Source of the DNA: Pseudomonadota bacterium
Lineage (GTDB): Bacteria > Pseudomonadota > Gammaproteobacteria > Acidiferrobacterales > Acidiferrobacteraceae
Reading direction: 5' to 3'
DNA: 6,572 nt
NCBI GenBank assembly: GCA_021795255.1
Contig: JAJYPQ010000231.1
Coordinates: 1-6,572 of the forward strand
The translations under genes were made by a program, and so were the position numbers. The notes beneath the pieces are model-generated. The model did not search any database, had not been told where the DNA came from, and saw only the letters and a list, made by a program, of their open reading frames with translations. Shown here in pieces: positions 6,393 to 6,572 of the stretch. How positions within the stretch are numbered: position 1 is the stretch's first letter; each line of letters begins with the position of its first letter.

Positions 6393-6572
6393 ATGGGTCA
6401 CGCATTCGTGTTGGGCGGTCTCGGGTCAGGGGCCGTTATTGGCCTCATGTTGCTGTCGCTGTTGTTCGGAGCGGTCTTCCTTAGGCTTTCATTTTGGATT
6501 TTCGAGCGCTGCACGCCCTCCTTTAGTATGGCTCTGGTCGCCATGTTTGTGAGCTTCGCGCTGCTCGTGCTG
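6393..6572 (+). CDS. Integral membrane protein, 5' part only (runs off the window)
   Basis: Sixty codons are visible, open to the window end. The frame is set by the GGGAGGT site upstream. The sequence is strongly hydrophobic: a first membrane segment about residues 8-30 (Gly-rich start, then L-M-L-L-S-L-L-F-G-A-V-F), a short link with R31, E38 and R39, and a second segment from about 45 to the end (M-A-L-V-A-M-F-V-S-F-A-L-L-V). With K/R residues between the segments, a helical hairpin with a cytoplasmic loop is likely. I do not recognise the family. It lies 133 bases after the phosphatase stop on the same strand and may be an extra operon member or an independent gene. Codon use is similar to its neighbours. 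Calling the start is fairly safe; function is unknown. Confidence 0.65.
   Translation, partial: MGHAFVLGGLGSGAVIGLMLLSLLFGAVFLRLSFWIFERCTPSFSMALVAMFVSFALLVL

Noticed and set aside
1..6572. Search for tRNA, rRNA, CRISPR arrays and insertion sequences
   Set aside because: No regularly spaced direct repeats, cloverleaf-like segments, transposase motifs or terminal inverted repeats were seen by eye.

Overview
The window holds one plus-strand operon of five tightly packed genes (about 454-6259). It reads as a synthase-dependent exopolysaccharide machine of a Gram-negative bacterium. A gene-poor left flank (1-453) precedes it, and the first 60 codons of another membrane protein begin at the right edge. 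The envelope logic (a lipobox lipoprotein, a TPR protein ending in an outer-membrane beta-barrel, an inner-membrane glycosyltransferase) points to a proteobacterium. The moderately GC-rich, C/G-ending codon use fits many gamma- or betaproteobacteria and acidophilic relatives; I cannot name the species.

Layout: (1) 454-1572, lipoprotein with a TIM-barrel, GH18-like glycosidase signature. (2) 1562-3145, secreted TPR protein with a C-terminal YaiO-like barrel. (3) 3145-4239, membrane-anchored cytoplasmic HEAT-repeat protein. (4) 4243-5679, processive family 2 glycosyltransferase with D, DAD, ED and QRNRW motifs. (5) 5663-6259, membrane-anchored dual-specificity-type phosphatase with an HCX5R loop. 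Junctions are an 11-nt overlap, a TGATG overlap, a 3-nt gap and a 17-nt overlap, so all five are probably co-transcribed and translationally coupled. (6) A strong Shine-Dalgarno starts a hydrophobic protein cut off by the window end; its relation to the operon is unknown.

Proposed working model (inference): the glycosyltransferase polymerises and exports a glycan across the inner membrane. The HEAT protein scaffolds or regulates it from the cytoplasmic face, in the position PgaD or a PilZ protein would occupy in known systems. The TPR/barrel protein guides the polymer across the periplasm and outer membrane, as PgaA or AlgK/AlgE do. The lipoprotein trims or modifies the polymer, and the phosphatase adjusts output, perhaps like TpbA in Pseudomonas. 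No deacetylase, PilZ domain or PgaD-like subunit is visible in this window, so this is not a standard pga, bcs, alg or pel locus. The combination of a GH18-like lipoprotein, a HEAT subunit and a membrane phosphatase is the most interesting feature here.
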